Source of the DNA: Polynucleobacter sp. MWH-P3-07-1 | GTDB taxonomy: Bacteria; Pseudomonadota; Gammaproteobacteria; Burkholderiales; Burkholderiaceae | Assembly: GCF_018687555.1 (NCBI RefSeq) | Contig: NZ_CP061296.1 | Location: 744,001 to 808,000, forward strand | Direction of reading: 5' to 3' | DNA length: 64,000 nt | Shown: positions 44,776 to 54,682 of the stretch, piece after piece | Position numbering within the stretch: position 1 is the first letter of the stretch | How the letters are laid out: the number at the start of each line of letters is the position of its first letter | Translations under genes and position numbers: made by a program | Notes under the pieces: model-generated | Database searches by the model: none | What the model was told of the DNA's origin: nothing | The model's input: the letters and a program-made list of their open reading frames with translations, nothing else

Positions 44776-45810
44776 TTAAATGCCTTTAAGAGCCTTTGCG
44801 CACTCAGCAATTAATCCGGGGCCTCGATAGATCAGCCCGGTATAGATTTGAACTAGACTGGCTCCGCCTTGTATTTTCTCGAGCGCATCATCTCCAGACA
44901 GAATGCCACCTACGCCAATAATGGGGAGTTCGTCTTGAAGTCTTGCCTTCAGTATTTTGAGTACATGATTGGACGGATTTTTTACTGGTGCACCAGACAA
45001 GCCGCCGACCTCTTCGCTCGAGGGTAGACCTTGCACAGCAGAGCGATCAATGGTTGTGTTGGTGGCAATTACGGCATCGATGCCAAATTCCATCAATAGG
45101 TCCGCAATCAAATGAATATCGGCCTCGTCTAAATCAGGCGCAATCTTTAAGAAAAGCGGTTTGCGCACACCAAAACGATCGCTTAATCGCTTTCTGGCAA
45201 GATCTAAAGTACTAAGCAAATTGCGTAACATTGTCTCGCCTTGTAATTCACGCAGATTTTTAGTGTTCGGAGAGGAGATGTTGACGGTAATGTAGGAGGC
45301 AATTTCATAAACGGCATTCATGCCCAAGACATAATCATCAGCGGCTTGATCAATTGGGGTGATGGCATTCTTGCCAATATTTAAGCCAACAATGCCACCA
45401 CTTTGCCAATATGGGGATTGACGAACACGTTGCACACAAGCCTCTACGCCATCGTTGTTGAAACCCATGCGATTGATGAGCGCGTTGGCCTCACTGAGTC
45501 TAAACATGCGGGGTTTGGGATTGCCAGGCTGGGGAAGCGGGGTAACGGTACCGATCTCTAAGAAACCAAAGCCTAAGCTAGCTAGTGCATCAATGTGTCT
45601 GCCATCTTTATCAAGACCAGCTGCTAGCCCGATGGGATTGGGTAAATGAAGGCCACAAAATTCACGTGGATCAGGGGCTGGTTTAGTAATGCAGTGTTGC
45701 AAAAGCCCCCATTGTTGAGTCTTATCGAGTGAAGCGAGTGTGAGATTATGGGCCAGCTCAGGGTCTAGAGCAAATAAGAAAGGCCGTAGGAGTCGGTAAC
45801 TATCGAGCAT
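44776..45810 (-). CDS. pyrD: dihydroorotate dehydrogenase (quinone), class 2
   Basis: A 344-residue FMN enzyme of pyrimidine synthesis, membrane-bound and quinone-linked. Class 2 is shown by the N-terminal helical extension (about 1-40) and by the catalytic serine in TVNISSPNTKNLRELQG (about 173-190). Other signatures are NPIGLAAGLDKDG (about 58-70) and the FMN-phosphate loop IIGVGGILSGDDALEKI (about 295-311). It is the last gene of a run NUDIX-aat-bpt-pyrD on the minus strand, 9 bases after bpt. Confidence 0.96.
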   Translation of the reverse strand: MLDSYRLLRPFLFALDPELAHNLTLASLDKTQQWGLLQHCITKPAPDPREFCGLHLPNPIGLAAGLDKDGRHIDALASLGFGFLEIGTVTPLPQPGNPKPRMFRLSEANALINRMGFNNDGVEACVQRVRQSPYWQSGGIVGLNIGKNAITPIDQAADDYVLGMNAVYEIASYITVNISSPNTKNLRELQGETMLRNLLSTLDLARKRLSDRFGVRKPLFLKIAPDLDEADIHLIADLLMEFGIDAVIATNTTIDRSAVQGLPSSEEVGGLSGAPVKNPSNHVLKILKARLQDELPIIGVGGILSGDDALEKIQGGASLVQIYTGLIYRGPGLIAECAKALKGI

Positions 45811-45819
45811 GTAAGCTGA

Positions 45820-46566
45820 TTATCCCTCAGTGATTAACTGCCAATGGTCATCAATTAAACCTTCAATCGGTTTGTAATTGATCTTGTAGGACATTTTTTC
45901 ACTGTCTTTAATGTAATACCCCAAATAAAGATAAGGCAGCTTGAGATCTACTGCCTGTTGAATCTGCCACAAAATGCTATAGCTTCCATAGCTGGCGCCG
46001 GGATCACTCGTATCGTAGAAGGTATAGACCGAAGAGATGCCTTGATCCAGTAGATCGATCATGCTAACCATCCGTAATCGGCCAGGGTGAGCATCATTTG
46101 GCCCATCGCGAAATTCAACGATACGAGAATTCACGCGACTCTGAATCAAAAACTGCATGTATTGATCTTGATCCTCACGATCCATCTCACTACCGGCGTG
46201 CCTGGTATTTTGATACTGTTGATAGAGTTCGTAATGCTCTGCTTGATAACCTAAGTACAACACATTCGCTTGCAAGCCTTCATGTCTTTTGAGTGCCCGT
46301 CGCTGACTGCGATTGGGAGTAAATTGATTCGTTAAGATGCGAGTCGCAATACAGGCCTTGCAGTGATCACAGTAAGGACGATAGGTATATAGACCGCTAC
46401 GACGAAATCCGGCGTTGACTAACTCGCTGTAAACATCCGCATGAATGAAGTGTGAAGGCGTAGCAACTTGGGAGCGGGCCGTCCGATTGGGAAGATAGCT
46501 GCATTCATAGGGGGCAGTGGCATAAAACTGCAAAGTAGTTAAGGGAAGTTCTTTAAGCTGCGTCAT
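45820..46566 (-). CDS. bpt: aspartate/glutamate leucyltransferase (Bpt/ATE family)
   Basis: A 248-residue aminoacyl-tRNA-protein transferase that attaches leucine to proteins beginning with Asp or Glu, marking them for ClpS/ClpAP. The ATE N-terminal cysteines are in [14 protein letters not shown] (about 20-33) and YCDHCKACI (about 66-74); the C-terminal half has the GNAT-like [22 protein letters not shown] and [20 protein letters not shown]. Its ATG overlaps the end of aat by four bases, coupling the two N-degron transferases. Confidence 0.94.
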   Translation of the reverse strand: MTQLKELPLTTLQFYATAPYECSYLPNRTARSQVATPSHFIHADVYSELVNAGFRRSGLYTYRPYCDHCKACIATRILTNQFTPNRSQRRALKRHEGLQANVLYLGYQAEHYELYQQYQNTRHAGSEMDREDQDQYMQFLIQSRVNSRIVEFRDGPNDAHPGRLRMVSMIDLLDQGISSVYTFYDTSDPGASYGSYSILWQIQQAVDLKLPYLYLGYYIKDSEKMSYKINYKPIEGLIDDHWQLITEG

Positions 46567-47300
46567 AGCCAGTGCTGAAGTATCTGTTTAGTAAAGTTCC
46601 AAGATAACGCTATCTTAGATTGATTTAGCGACGTCTGCAGTGATTGTAAAAAGGTCTTCCGTTCGATTGGGGCCGCGCCTAGCGAGCGCAGATGAGCAGT
46701 TTCTTGTTGGCAATCGATCATAGGGATGCCATTTTGGACACAAAAAGCGCTTAGGGCAGCTAGAGCAATCTTTGAGCCATCTGCTTGCCTGCTAAACATG
46801 GATTCACCAAAGACGGCCTTACCAAAGCAGACGCAGTAGAGACCACCAACCAAGACCCCAGCGTCCATTACAGCAATGCTATGGGCTCGGCCTTGTTCAA
46901 ATAGGGCGGTATATGCATCCACAATCTCATGGGTGATCCAGGTACCATCTTGGCCTTTACGTTCATTGGTTGCACAAGCGCGCATGATTGCAGAAAAGTC
47001 TTGATCAACGACAATGGCCTTTGATTCATCGGCGATGAAGTGACGTAAAGTTTTCTTTAAAGAATCGCTACATTTAAATTGATCTGGGATCAGCACCATG
47101 CGGGGGTCGGGCGACCACCACAATACGGGTTGATTATCTGAGTACCAGGGAAATACGCCCACTTGATAAGCAGATTGCAATTGACCGGGGTATATACGCT
47201 CGCTAACGGCAAAGAGGCCTGGAACATTGGCATCTGGATCGCTTGTTATTAATGGATCTGGGAATGGCTCGTTTGGGCCCAGCCAAGGAATACGATTCAT
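46563..47300 (-). CDS. aat: leucyl/phenylalanyl-tRNA-protein transferase
   Basis: A 245-residue enzyme that adds Leu or Phe to proteins with N-terminal Arg or Lys. The N-terminal [11 protein letters not shown] and [26 protein letters not shown] (about 47-72), the [28 protein letters not shown] block (about 154-181) and [12 protein letters not shown] are typical Aat. ATG 47300 is chosen over a preceding TTG at 47303. With bpt it forms the bacterial N-end rule pair. Confidence 0.94.
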   Translation of the reverse strand: MNRIPWLGPNEPFPDPLITSDPDANVPGLFAVSERIYPGQLQSAYQVGVFPWYSDNQPVLWWSPDPRMVLIPDQFKCSDSLKKTLRHFIADESKAIVVDQDFSAIMRACATNERKGQDGTWITHEIVDAYTALFEQGRAHSIAVMDAGVLVGGLYCVCFGKAVFGESMFSRQADGSKIALAALSAFCVQNGIPMIDCQQETAHLRSLGAAPIERKTFLQSLQTSLNQSKIALSWNFTKQILQHWL

Positions 47301-47303
47301 CAA

Positions 47304-47873
47304 TCAGGAGACTTCAATTTTTTCACCACGGGCAATATCGCGGGTGTGAACCATCATTGCGTCAAGTTGATTTAAGCGTCCTGCAGCTCGATCAGCGAAA
47401 TACCACTCCAGTGTTTGCTTGACAGTAGGGAAAGCTAATTCTTGCCAAGGAATATCTTTTTCTAAAAATAATGCCACTTCTAAACTTTCAACGCCAGCCT
47501 CAAACTCGGGGGTTCTCATTCGAGCCAAATAGAACAGATGAACTTGCTCGGCATGCACAACATCTAATAGAGAAAATAAGGGGCCAATATCTACAGTTGC
47601 ACCAGCTTCTTCCATGGTTTCTCTGACAGCGCCCGCACTGCAGGTTTCACCGATTTCTAGAAAACCTGCTGGGAGGGTCCAATATCCGTAACGTGGTTCG
47701 ATAGCTCGTCGACATAATAGGACTTTATCGCCATACACTGGAATGCTACCCACAACGTTGCGGGGATTTTCATAATGGACTATCCCGCATTGTTCGCAAA
47801 CATAGCGTTCGCGAGAGTCGTCTGCAGGTATACGCAGAATCAGTGGTGAGGCACATTCGGAGCAAAACTTCAT
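47304..47873 (-). CDS. NUDIX hydrolase with N-terminal zinc ribbon
   Basis: A 189-residue protein. A zinc ribbon from CSEC and CEQC (about 3-32) precedes a NUDIX domain whose box GFLEIGETCSAGAVRETMEEAGA (about 70-92) has the full G-x5-E-x7-R-E-x2-E-E pattern. This combination resembles NudC-type NADH pyrophosphatase/decapping enzymes, but at 189 residues it lacks the extra N-terminal domain of NudC, so the substrate may differ. Its stop abuts the aat start. Confidence 0.85.
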   Translation of the reverse strand: MKFCSECASPLILRIPADDSRERYVCEQCGIVHYENPRNVVGSIPVYGDKVLLCRRAIEPRYGYWTLPAGFLEIGETCSAGAVRETMEEAGATVDIGPLFSLLDVVHAEQVHLFYLARMRTPEFEAGVESLEVALFLEKDIPWQELAFPTVKQTLEWYFADRAAGRLNQLDAMMVHTRDIARGEKIEVS

Positions 47874-47882
47874 GCAGTCTTT

Positions 47883-49712
47883 CTAAAAATGGGCAGGAAC
47901 AACGCCGCGCAACGCATTGGTGATGACTATTTTATCTGCCTGGAGTACATCATCGATGGTCAGGTCCATCTCACGGGCATTCCAGCGAGGGTCGCTCAGA
48001 ATCTGAGCGCGCATTACCCCCGGAAGCAGTCCTGCACTGACTGGAGGGGTAAACCATTCCGTCATATTGGGCTTTTGAATAAAGAGACTACTTCGACCGC
48101 CTTCAGTCACAAAGCCGTGTTCATTGAGGAAGAGGGCATCAAATCCGCCTTTTGCTTCGGCCAATTGCCATGCACGGTCGTACCAGGTCCGAGAGTGCGA
48201 TTTATGTTGGAGCAAGACATTTTGTGATTGCATCACTGCATACCCTGGATCAGGTAGTAAATCACTTGCCCAAAAGAGTTTTACAGAATCAGAGAGAGGG
48301 CTCAGTTCCGAAATGCTATGCGATAGCTCACCAGTAGGGCTTAAATCCAATCTGAAGCGGTATAGCTGTGATAACGATGAACCCCACTTGTTTCCGTCGA
48401 ACATTTTTGCAATGTATTGCTCAACCCCATTACGCTCAAACGGGATGCCTAAGTATTTTGCTGAATGTTGAAGTCGGTCTAGGTGTCGATCTAAAAGCTG
48501 TGCTGTGCCATGCTGGATGAGAATGGTTTCAAATAAGCCTACGGTGCTCGTGAGTTCAGTCAGAAAAGCAGATTTAATCTGACATTCTTCCCATTCCTCA
48601 TCCGCTTTAGACTCAATGGTGATACCAGCACCAACACCCATAGTCAAAGTGGAAGCCTGTTCACGCTCTGAATGTGTAATTTCTAACGTGCGAATCGGTA
48701 CGCTTAAGGCAAAGCGTTGATCGGGATCCAACCAACCAATTGCTCCGCAATAGTAGCCACGTTCAGGCTCAAGTTGCTGAATCACTTCCATGCTCCGTTT
48801 TTTAGGCGCTCCTGTAACAGAGCCACAAGGAAAAACAGCTCGTAGGATTTCTTCGAAAGAGACCCCCTTTTTTAGTGTGGCCTCTACCGTTGAGGTCATT
48901 TGCAAGACATCTCCATGTCTTGCTACCTCAAATAATTGAGAGACTTTCACCGAACCCGTTTGTGCTACTCGCCCCATATCGTTGCGGAGCAAATCCACGA
49001 TCATGACATTCTCAGCTTGATTCTTGGGGTCTTCAGCAAGCTCTGACCCATTGCTATTGAGGGCACTTGCAGTACCTTTCATTGGCATAGCAAGCAAAGT
49101 ATCACCATTGCGCTGTATGAATAACTCGGGGGAGTGCGACAAAATAGCGTGGTTCTCAGATTGGATGAAGGCACCATACCGCCCCGGTTGTCGTTTGCGC
49201 AAGCGATTGTAGAGAGCTAAGTCAGAACCGTATGGCTGCCCCCGAAGACGATAGGTGTGATTGATTTGATAGACATCGCCCGCCAAGATCCATTCTCGAA
49301 TTTGATCTAAATCAGATGAAAATTGGGCAAAATTAATTGAGGTATTGAGATTTGTAACGCCTGAGTAGGTCTCGTTTTCGGGTAGTCGATTGATCTTCGA
49401 TACGATGAACTCATCTACGGCTGTCTTAGAAAGCGCTTCATAATTCTCATAGGACCATGCCTCAATCAAGGGATGCTTGCTTACTGGCAGATTGAGTCCT
49501 TGAAAATGCAGCCCTAACTCATAGGCTAGGGCGACCACCAGATATTCTCCTCGGGCAGAGGCCTTGGCTAAATCTGTGAAAACGCCTTCAATAGCAGTTT
49601 GATTCTCTTCAGCTTGCTCGCTGGGATAAATACACCAATAGTGAAGGGCGTCTTGATAGAGACGACTAGTGGGATTGCTTGCAGTACTTTGCGAATCATC
49701 TAGGAGAATCAC
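47883..49712 (-). CDS. pabB: aminodeoxychorismate synthase component I / aminodeoxychorismate lyase fusion
   Basis: A 609-residue two-domain protein of p-aminobenzoate (folate) synthesis. Residues about 110-385 are the PabB chorismate domain with MPMKGTAS (the lysine that forms the covalent intermediate), ENVMIVDLLRNDMGRV and GSVTGAPKKRSMEVI. The C-terminal part (about 390-609) is PabC-like class IV aminotransferase with FETILI, EGGRSSLFI and LLPGVMRAQIL. The frame opens at TTG 49721, but GTG 49712 is better placed for the AGGGA site. The fusion is common in Burkholderiales. No glutaminase pabA is nearby. Confidence 0.93.
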   Translation of the reverse strand: MILLDDSQSTASNPTSRLYQDALHYWCIYPSEQAEENQTAIEGVFTDLAKASARGEYLVVALAYELGLHFQGLNLPVSKHPLIEAWSYENYEALSKTAVDEFIVSKINRLPENETYSGVTNLNTSINFAQFSSDLDQIREWILAGDVYQINHTYRLRGQPYGSDLALYNRLRKRQPGRYGAFIQSENHAILSHSPELFIQRNGDTLLAMPMKGTASALNSNGSELAEDPKNQAENVMIVDLLRNDMGRVAQTGSVKVSQLFEVARHGDVLQMTSTVEATLKKGVSFEEILRAVFPCGSVTGAPKKRSMEVIQQLEPERGYYCGAIGWLDPDQRFALSVPIRTLEITHSEREQASTLTMGVGAGITIESKADEEWEECQIKSAFLTELTSTVGLFETILIQHGTAQLLDRHLDRLQHSAKYLGIPFERNGVEQYIAKMFDGNKWGSSLSQLYRFRLDLSPTGELSHSISELSPLSDSVKLFWASDLLPDPGYAVMQSQNVLLQHKSHSRTWYDRAWQLAEAKGGFDALFLNEHGFVTEGGRSSLFIQKPNMTEWFTPPVSAGLLPGVMRAQILSDPRWNAREMDLTIDDVLQADKIVITNALRGVVPAHF

Positions 49713-49746
49713 GGCAAACAATCCCTGGGCGCAATGATCAGTGCGA

Positions 49747-50325
49747 TTATTTCAAGAGGGTTGCGGACTCAATCATTACTGTCTTGCTAGGCACATCACT
49801 CATGCGACCCATGCGCGGAGCATTAGCAACCATGGTTGGAATTTGACGAATGGCATCAATCGTTTGAGTGCCTGAGATCACCTTGCCAAATACGGTATAG
49901 CCATTACCCATCGCATTGGGATAGTCGAGTCCTTGATTGTCTTTGACGTTGATAAAAAATTGGGCCGTAGCAGAGTCAGGATCTGAAGTGCGGGCCATCG
50001 CAATGGTATACGCTTGATTCTTTAAGCCGTTTTGTGCTTCAGAGACAACCGGAGCATTAGTTGGCTTTTGCACGAGATCAGGTGTAAATCCACCGCATTG
50101 AATCATGAATCCATCAATCACCCGATGAAAGATCGTGCCATTGTAAAAACCACTTTTTACGTAGCTTAAAAAGTTTGCCGTGGTCTTTGGTGCCTTATCT
50201 GCATCCAGCTCAACTACAAAGTTACCCATCGTCGTTTTAAATTCAACCTTAGGCCCCGCTAAAGCGAGTTGGCTTGTGAAACAAGCAATAGTCAAAATAA
50301 AGCCAGCTAGTAAATTACGCATCAT
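49747..50325 (-). CDS. ppiA: periplasmic peptidyl-prolyl cis-trans isomerase (cyclophilin)
   Basis: A 192-residue cyclophilin with a signal peptide (about 1-23, NLLAGFILTIACFTSQLALA), so periplasmic. The family core is intact: NFLSYVKSGFYNGTIFHRVIDGFMIQCGG (about 52-80), ATAQFFINVKDN (about 124-135) and YTVFGKVISGTQTID (about 148-162). It is a second prolyl isomerase family in the window besides the parvulin at 4703. The start could equally be the next ATG at 50322. Confidence 0.92.
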   Translation of the reverse strand: MMRNLLAGFILTIACFTSQLALAGPKVEFKTTMGNFVVELDADKAPKTTANFLSYVKSGFYNGTIFHRVIDGFMIQCGGFTPDLVQKPTNAPVVSEAQNGLKNQAYTIAMARTSDPDSATAQFFINVKDNQGLDYPNAMGNGYTVFGKVISGTQTIDAIRQIPTMVANAPRMGRMSDVPSKTVMIESATLLK

Positions 50326-50373
50326 GTTTCCTTTGGGTGTTGGATGGGTGGATTGATCAATTGAGTTAAGAGT

Positions 50374-51687
50374 TTATTGTTTCTTTGCGTCAGTATCGAG
50401 TTGGCGTAAGAAAGCCATCTTCTCCGCAATTTGACTTTCTAAGCCACGATCAACGGGCTGATACCAATTGGGAGCAGCCATTCCCTCTGGTAGATAGCTT
50501 TCACCAGCAGCATAGCCGTGTGCTTCATCATGGGCATAGCGATAGGTTTTCCCGTGGCCGAGTTCTTGCATCAGTTGCGTAGGGGCATTGCGTAAGTGAA
50601 TCGGTACTGGTCGAGTCGCATCTTTGGCAACAAACGCTTTTGCGGCATTAAAGGCTTTATAACTCGCATTACTTTTCGCAGCCACCGCTAAATACACAAT
50701 TGCCTGCCCTAAAGCGAGTTCGCCTTCTGGAGAGCCGAGCCGTTCATAGGTGAGGGCGGCATCATTGGCCAACTGAATAGCCCTAGGGTCGGCCAAACCG
50801 ATATCTTCCCAGGCCATGCGAATAATGCGTCTTGCAAGATAGCGAGGATCGGCGCCACCATCCATCATGCGGCAAAACCAATAGAGTGATGCATCGGGAT
50901 CGGAGCCGCGAACAGACTTATGTAGGGCAGAGATTTGATCATAGAACTGATCGCCGCCTTTATCGAAGCGTCGAGTCTGCATACTGAGTGCATTGGTGAT
51001 GAACTCATCATCGATTTTCTGAGTCTCTAAGTTGGATGCCGAGCTTGCATTCCGGATCTGCTCCAGCAAATTGAGCAAACGTCTAGCATCACCATCAGCA
51101 TGAGCAACCAAGGTATCCAAAGCAGATTCTTCAAAGTCTATCTGCGGCATTGATGTTATCCGGGCTCGCTGAATCAGTTCTTTCAACTCAGAAGGAGATA
51201 GCGATTGCAAGACATACACTTGTGCACGAGATAACAGTGCTGAATTCACTTCAAATGAAGGATTCTCCGTTGTAGCGCCGATAAAAGTAAATAGACCTGA
51301 CTCGACGTGAGGTAGCAATGCATCTTGTTGACTCTTGTTAAAGCGATGAATTTCATCTACAAACAAAATGGTTTGTCTGCCGTACTGCGCCATATTGTGT
51401 TCGGCACGTTCAATGGCCTCTCGAATTTCTTTGACACCCGCTAAGACGGCGGATAGGGCAATAAATTCTCGATCAAACGCTTTTGCGGATAAACGGGCTA
51501 AAGTGGTTTTGCCTACCCCAGGTGGACCCCATAAAATCATCGAGTGCGGTTTTCCTGAGGCAAAGGCGAGATTAAGTGGTTTACCTGGAGCTAATAAATG
51601 TGTCTGGCCAATGACCTCTTCAATACTTTGCGGACGCAATGCCTCAGCTAACGGCGGCGGTGGATTGCTTTCAAAAAGACCGCTCAT
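50374..51687 (-). CDS. rarA: replication-associated recombination protein A
   Basis: A 437-residue AAA+ ATPase of the RarA/MgsA/WRNIP1 family that acts at stalled replication forks. Signatures: EVIGQTHLLAPGKPL (about 24-38), Walker A GPPGVGKTTLARL (about 54-66), Walker B FVDEIHRFNKSQQDALLP (about 110-127), sensor ATTENPSFEVN and the C-terminal tetramerisation region with DPRYLARRIIRMAWEDIGLADP. Cyclophilin follows after 49 bases. Confidence 0.95.
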   Translation of the reverse strand: MSGLFESNPPPPLAEALRPQSIEEVIGQTHLLAPGKPLNLAFASGKPHSMILWGPPGVGKTTLARLSAKAFDREFIALSAVLAGVKEIREAIERAEHNMAQYGRQTILFVDEIHRFNKSQQDALLPHVESGLFTFIGATTENPSFEVNSALLSRAQVYVLQSLSPSELKELIQRARITSMPQIDFEESALDTLVAHADGDARRLLNLLEQIRNASSASNLETQKIDDEFITNALSMQTRRFDKGGDQFYDQISALHKSVRGSDPDASLYWFCRMMDGGADPRYLARRIIRMAWEDIGLADPRAIQLANDAALTYERLGSPEGELALGQAIVYLAVAAKSNASYKAFNAAKAFVAKDATRPVPIHLRNAPTQLMQELGHGKTYRYAHDEAHGYAAGESYLPEGMAAPNWYQPVDRGLESQIAEKMAFLRQLDTDAKKQ

Positions 51688-51698
51688 GAGGATCTAAA

Positions 51699-52178
51699 TC
51701 AACCTTGGATAAATAGGATAACTAATGCTGCCCAGGTTAAGCAAGCTGCAGCAACGTAGCTCAGGCGTGTGCGCATAGTCATAAACGCGATACGTGCCGC
51801 ATCATCATCAAAGTAGTAGGTATACGTATCTTGATCAATATTGCGCTGTATCACTAAAGTTGCAGCCAAAATAATGAGGCTGACAGGAATATAAATATGG
51901 AGTGCAACCCAAGCGATCAGAGCGGGGGTGATGCCCCAAATCCAGGCATTACGATCAATCCAGCGGTCACCGCTCGGTGGTTTACCAAGGGCATGTAGAT
52001 TAGCGCCCCAATGCAATGCCCCCATAAAAGCCACAATGATGGCGCCATAGCTCGCAATCGATTCAGCGCTAAGATAGTTCAGCGGAGTCGGTGCCAATTG
52101 CACCATTAAGGCAAGGCCAATAAACGGGATCAAACCTGCATAGGCTAAATAGCGTACGACTGGCGGTAGTGGATTCAC
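51699..52178 (-). CDS. DUF3429 family membrane protein
   Basis: A 159-residue protein with five hydrophobic helices (about 8-28, 38-55, 82-100, 103-112 and 138-156) and the conserved FMGALHWGANL segment (about 46-56) of DUF3429. Function unknown. GTG 52178 with AAGGA six bases ahead is chosen; the open frame extends to TTG 52205 without a ribosome site. It sits in a minus-strand run between the hydroxybutyryl-CoA dehydrogenase and rarA. Confidence 0.82.
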   Translation of the reverse strand: MNPLPPVVRYLAYAGLIPFIGLALMVQLAPTPLNYLSAESIASYGAIIVAFMGALHWGANLHALGKPPSGDRWIDRNAWIWGITPALIAWVALHIYIPVSLIILAATLVIQRNIDQDTYTYYFDDDAARIAFMTMRTRLSYVAAACLTWAALVILFIQG

Positions 52179-52207
52179 AAACTTTCCTTCAGATGTTGAT
52201 ATCAAGC

Positions 52208-53062
52208 TTACTGCTCATAGTGAAAGACGCCACGCCCGGTCTTGCGCCCAAGATAACCGGCGGCGACCATCTCACGCAGAAGCGGGCAGGGGCGATATTT
52301 TGAGTCACTAAAGTTTTCAAAAAAGACTTCCATGACTGCAAGACAAGTATCCAAACCAATGAGATCGGCCAAAGCGAGCGGGCCAATCGGCTGGTTACAG
52401 CCTAGCTTCATGCCGGCATCAATATCTTCAGGACTGGCCAAACCCTCTTGCAAAACAAAAAAGGCTTCATTAATCATCGGGATCAAAATGCGATTAACGA
52501 CAAAGCCAGGAGAATTTTTGACCGTAATCGGTTCTTTGCCAATCTGTTTGGCCATCTCGATGATGGCATGGTGGGTAGCATCGCTCGTTTGAAGTCCGCG
52601 TATCACCTCAACTAAAGCCATTAATGGGGGTGGATTAAAAAAGTGCATCCCAATAAATCGCGCAGGATCGGAATTGAGTGCTGCGAGCTTGGTGATTGAT
52701 AGTGAAGAAGTATTGGTTGCAATGATGGTGTCTTTACCCACGATTGCATCAATCTGTTGCAGAATTTTTTCTTTTACGGCTTGGTTCTCGGTTGCTGCTT
52801 CGATCACCAAATTCAGACCCTGAAGATCTGCATACGAGGTGCTACCTTGAATGCGTTTAAGTGCTTTATTTTTATCATCAACACTTAAGGTTTCTTTCTT
52901 GATTAATCGATCTAGACTTTTACTGATTTGGCTCAGGCCGCGCTCGACAGCAGCATCGTTCATATCGATCATCACAACATCTAGGCCAGCCATTGCACAC
53001 ACTTGGGCAATGCCGTTACCCATTGTCCCGGCACCAATAATGCCTACGGATTGAATAGTCAT
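52208..53062 (-). CDS. hbd: 3-hydroxybutyryl-CoA dehydrogenase
   Basis: A 284-residue NAD(P)-dependent dehydrogenase converting acetoacetyl-CoA and 3-hydroxybutyryl-CoA. The Rossmann loop VGIIGAGTMGNGIAQVCA (about 5-22), the catalytic histidine in FIGMHFFNPPPLMALVEVI (about 135-153) and the C-terminal NRILIPMINEAFFVLQEG/GCNQPIGPLALADLIGLD are seen. ATG 53062 has a strong AAGGAAGTGAG site. It may serve the PHB route used by the phasin, or fatty acid/amino acid degradation. Confidence 0.93.
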   Translation of the reverse strand: MTIQSVGIIGAGTMGNGIAQVCAMAGLDVVMIDMNDAAVERGLSQISKSLDRLIKKETLSVDDKNKALKRIQGSTSYADLQGLNLVIEAATENQAVKEKILQQIDAIVGKDTIIATNTSSLSITKLAALNSDPARFIGMHFFNPPPLMALVEVIRGLQTSDATHHAIIEMAKQIGKEPITVKNSPGFVVNRILIPMINEAFFVLQEGLASPEDIDAGMKLGCNQPIGPLALADLIGLDTCLAVMEVFFENFSDSKYRPCPLLREMVAAGYLGRKTGRGVFHYEQ

Positions 53063-53063
53063 C

Positions 53064-53795
53064 TCACTTCCTTTTTTGATACTGGCTCGCGCCGAATAAT
53101 AGGTCTCTAGCTTTATCATCTGTCAAAGGCTTGCGCAGATTGGTGAGCACTTCAACACCCCGCCTAACCGCTGGCCTAGCAGAAATCTTTTCGAACCATT
53201 TCTTGAAGTGGGGGAACTCATCGATCTCAATCCCTTGATTTTTCCAGTTACGAGTCCATGGAAAGATCGCCATGTCAGCAATGGAATATTCTTTACCAGC
53301 AATGAACGGATGTTTGCTCAGTTGTTGATCTAGTACGCCGTATAAACGTTTTGCCTCATTGGTGTAGCGATTGATTGCGTACTCAATTTTTTCTGGGGCA
53401 TAGATGCGAAAGTGATGGTTCTGTCCCAACATGGGGCCTAGTCCACCCATTTGGAACATTAACCATTGCAAGACCTCATACTTTGCACGCGTACTCTTTG
53501 GGAGAAATTTGCCAGTCTTCGCTGCAAGGTAAAGCAAAATTGCACCTGACTCAAAAATGCTGATGGGTTTACCATCGGGACCATTTGGGTCAACCATGGC
53601 CGGAATTTTATTGTTAGGGCTAATGTTTAAAAACTCAGGCTTAAACTGATCGCCTGCGCCGATATCAATTGGATGGGCAAGCCAGTCTTTGCCGAGACGG
53701 TAGCCACATTCCTCGAGCATGATGTGAACCTTGTGGCCATTTGGAGTGGCCCAACTATAGACATCAATCATTTGCTGGGCTGGTTTTTTACTCAT
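53064..53795 (-). CDS. glutathione S-transferase family protein (YfcG/YghU-like)
   Basis: A 243-residue GST. The thioredoxin-like N-terminal half has MIDVYSWATPNGHKVHIMLEE (about 9-29), NNKIPAMVDPNGPDGKPISIFESGAIL (about 61-87) with the glutathione-binding ES; the helical C-terminal half contains HPFIAGKEYSIADMAIFPWTRNW (about 160-182). It resembles YfcG and YghU, which have disulfide reductase activity. Its stop is one base before the hbd start, so the two are co-transcribed. Confidence 0.9.
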   Translation of the reverse strand: MSKKPAQQMIDVYSWATPNGHKVHIMLEECGYRLGKDWLAHPIDIGAGDQFKPEFLNISPNNKIPAMVDPNGPDGKPISIFESGAILLYLAAKTGKFLPKSTRAKYEVLQWLMFQMGGLGPMLGQNHHFRIYAPEKIEYAINRYTNEAKRLYGVLDQQLSKHPFIAGKEYSIADMAIFPWTRNWKNQGIEIDEFPHFKKWFEKISARPAVRRGVEVLTNLRKPLTDDKARDLLFGASQYQKRK

Positions 53796-53903
53796 ATTGA
53801 AATTCCTTGGTTACTTTAAGCTCACGAATAGGGTAGTTTAGGCAGTTACGGGCACTTAGGTTGAGTAATCGCTAGAATGGTATAAATATTCTTAAATTGT
53901 GCC

Positions 53904-54680
53904 ATGTTGATCGTCCTTTCCCCAGCAAAATCCCTTGATTACGAGACTCCCGCCAAGGTTAAGTCAAGCACCTTGCCTGAATTTGTTACCGAATCAGCAA
54001 AGCTGATTGCCGATCTCAAAAAGCTCTCCCCACAGGAGCTTGCCAAATTAATGGGTGTATCAGACCAACTAGCCGCCCTCAACGTTGGTCGTTACCGGGA
54101 TTGGTCAAAGAAGTTCACTCCGGAGAACAGTAAGCCTGCGATTTATGCCTTTGATGGGGATGTCTATGATGGTTTTGATGTCAAAACCCTCAGCCCCAAA
54201 GCGGTGGAATTTGCACAGGACCATATCCGGATTTTGTCGGGACTATACGGTGCTTTGCGCCCTTTGGATCTCATGCAGCCTTATCGTCTAGAAATGGGCA
54301 CGAGCTTTCCGAATGCCAGAGGTAAAGACTTATATGCTTTTTGGGGTAAGCGCGTAACTGAGGCACTCAAAAAGCGACTTGAGCAAGAAAAGGAGCCATG
54401 CCTACTGAATCTGGCTTCCGAGGAGTACTTCAAGGTGGTGCAGCCAAAGGATTTGGCTTGTAGGGTGATTTCACCGGTCTTTCAAGATGCTAAAGACGGT
54501 AAGTACAAAATTATTTCTTTTTATGCCAAGCGAGCACGAGGCTTGATGGCGCGCTATGTTGTCGACAATCGCTTGACCAAGTCGGCTGATCTCAATGGCT
54601 TTAATTTGGATGGTTATCAATATTGCGCCAGTGAGTCTAAACCCGATAAACCGGTCTTTCGACGTGCGGAGAAAAAATAA
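53904..54680 (+). CDS. yaaA: peroxide stress protein YaaA (DUF328)
   Basis: A 258-residue protein of the YaaA family, which lowers intracellular iron and binds DNA under peroxide stress. Typical segments are [15 protein letters not shown] (about 2-16), [16 protein letters not shown] (about 75-90), [25 protein letters not shown] (about 110-134), [11 protein letters not shown] and [23 protein letters not shown]. Its neighbour downstream (2 bases) is DUF2863, an arrangement seen across Burkholderiales. Confidence 0.95.
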   Translation: MLIVLSPAKSLDYETPAKVKSSTLPEFVTESAKLIADLKKLSPQELAKLMGVSDQLAALNVGRYRDWSKKFTPENSKPAIYAFDGDVYDGFDVKTLSPKAVEFAQDHIRILSGLYGALRPLDLMQPYRLEMGTSFPNARGKDLYAFWGKRVTEALKKRLEQEKEPCLLNLASEEYFKVVQPKDLACRVISPVFQDAKDGKYKIISFYAKRARGLMARYVVDNRLTKSADLNGFNLDGYQYCASESKPDKPVFRRAEKK

Positions 54681-54682
54681 GC

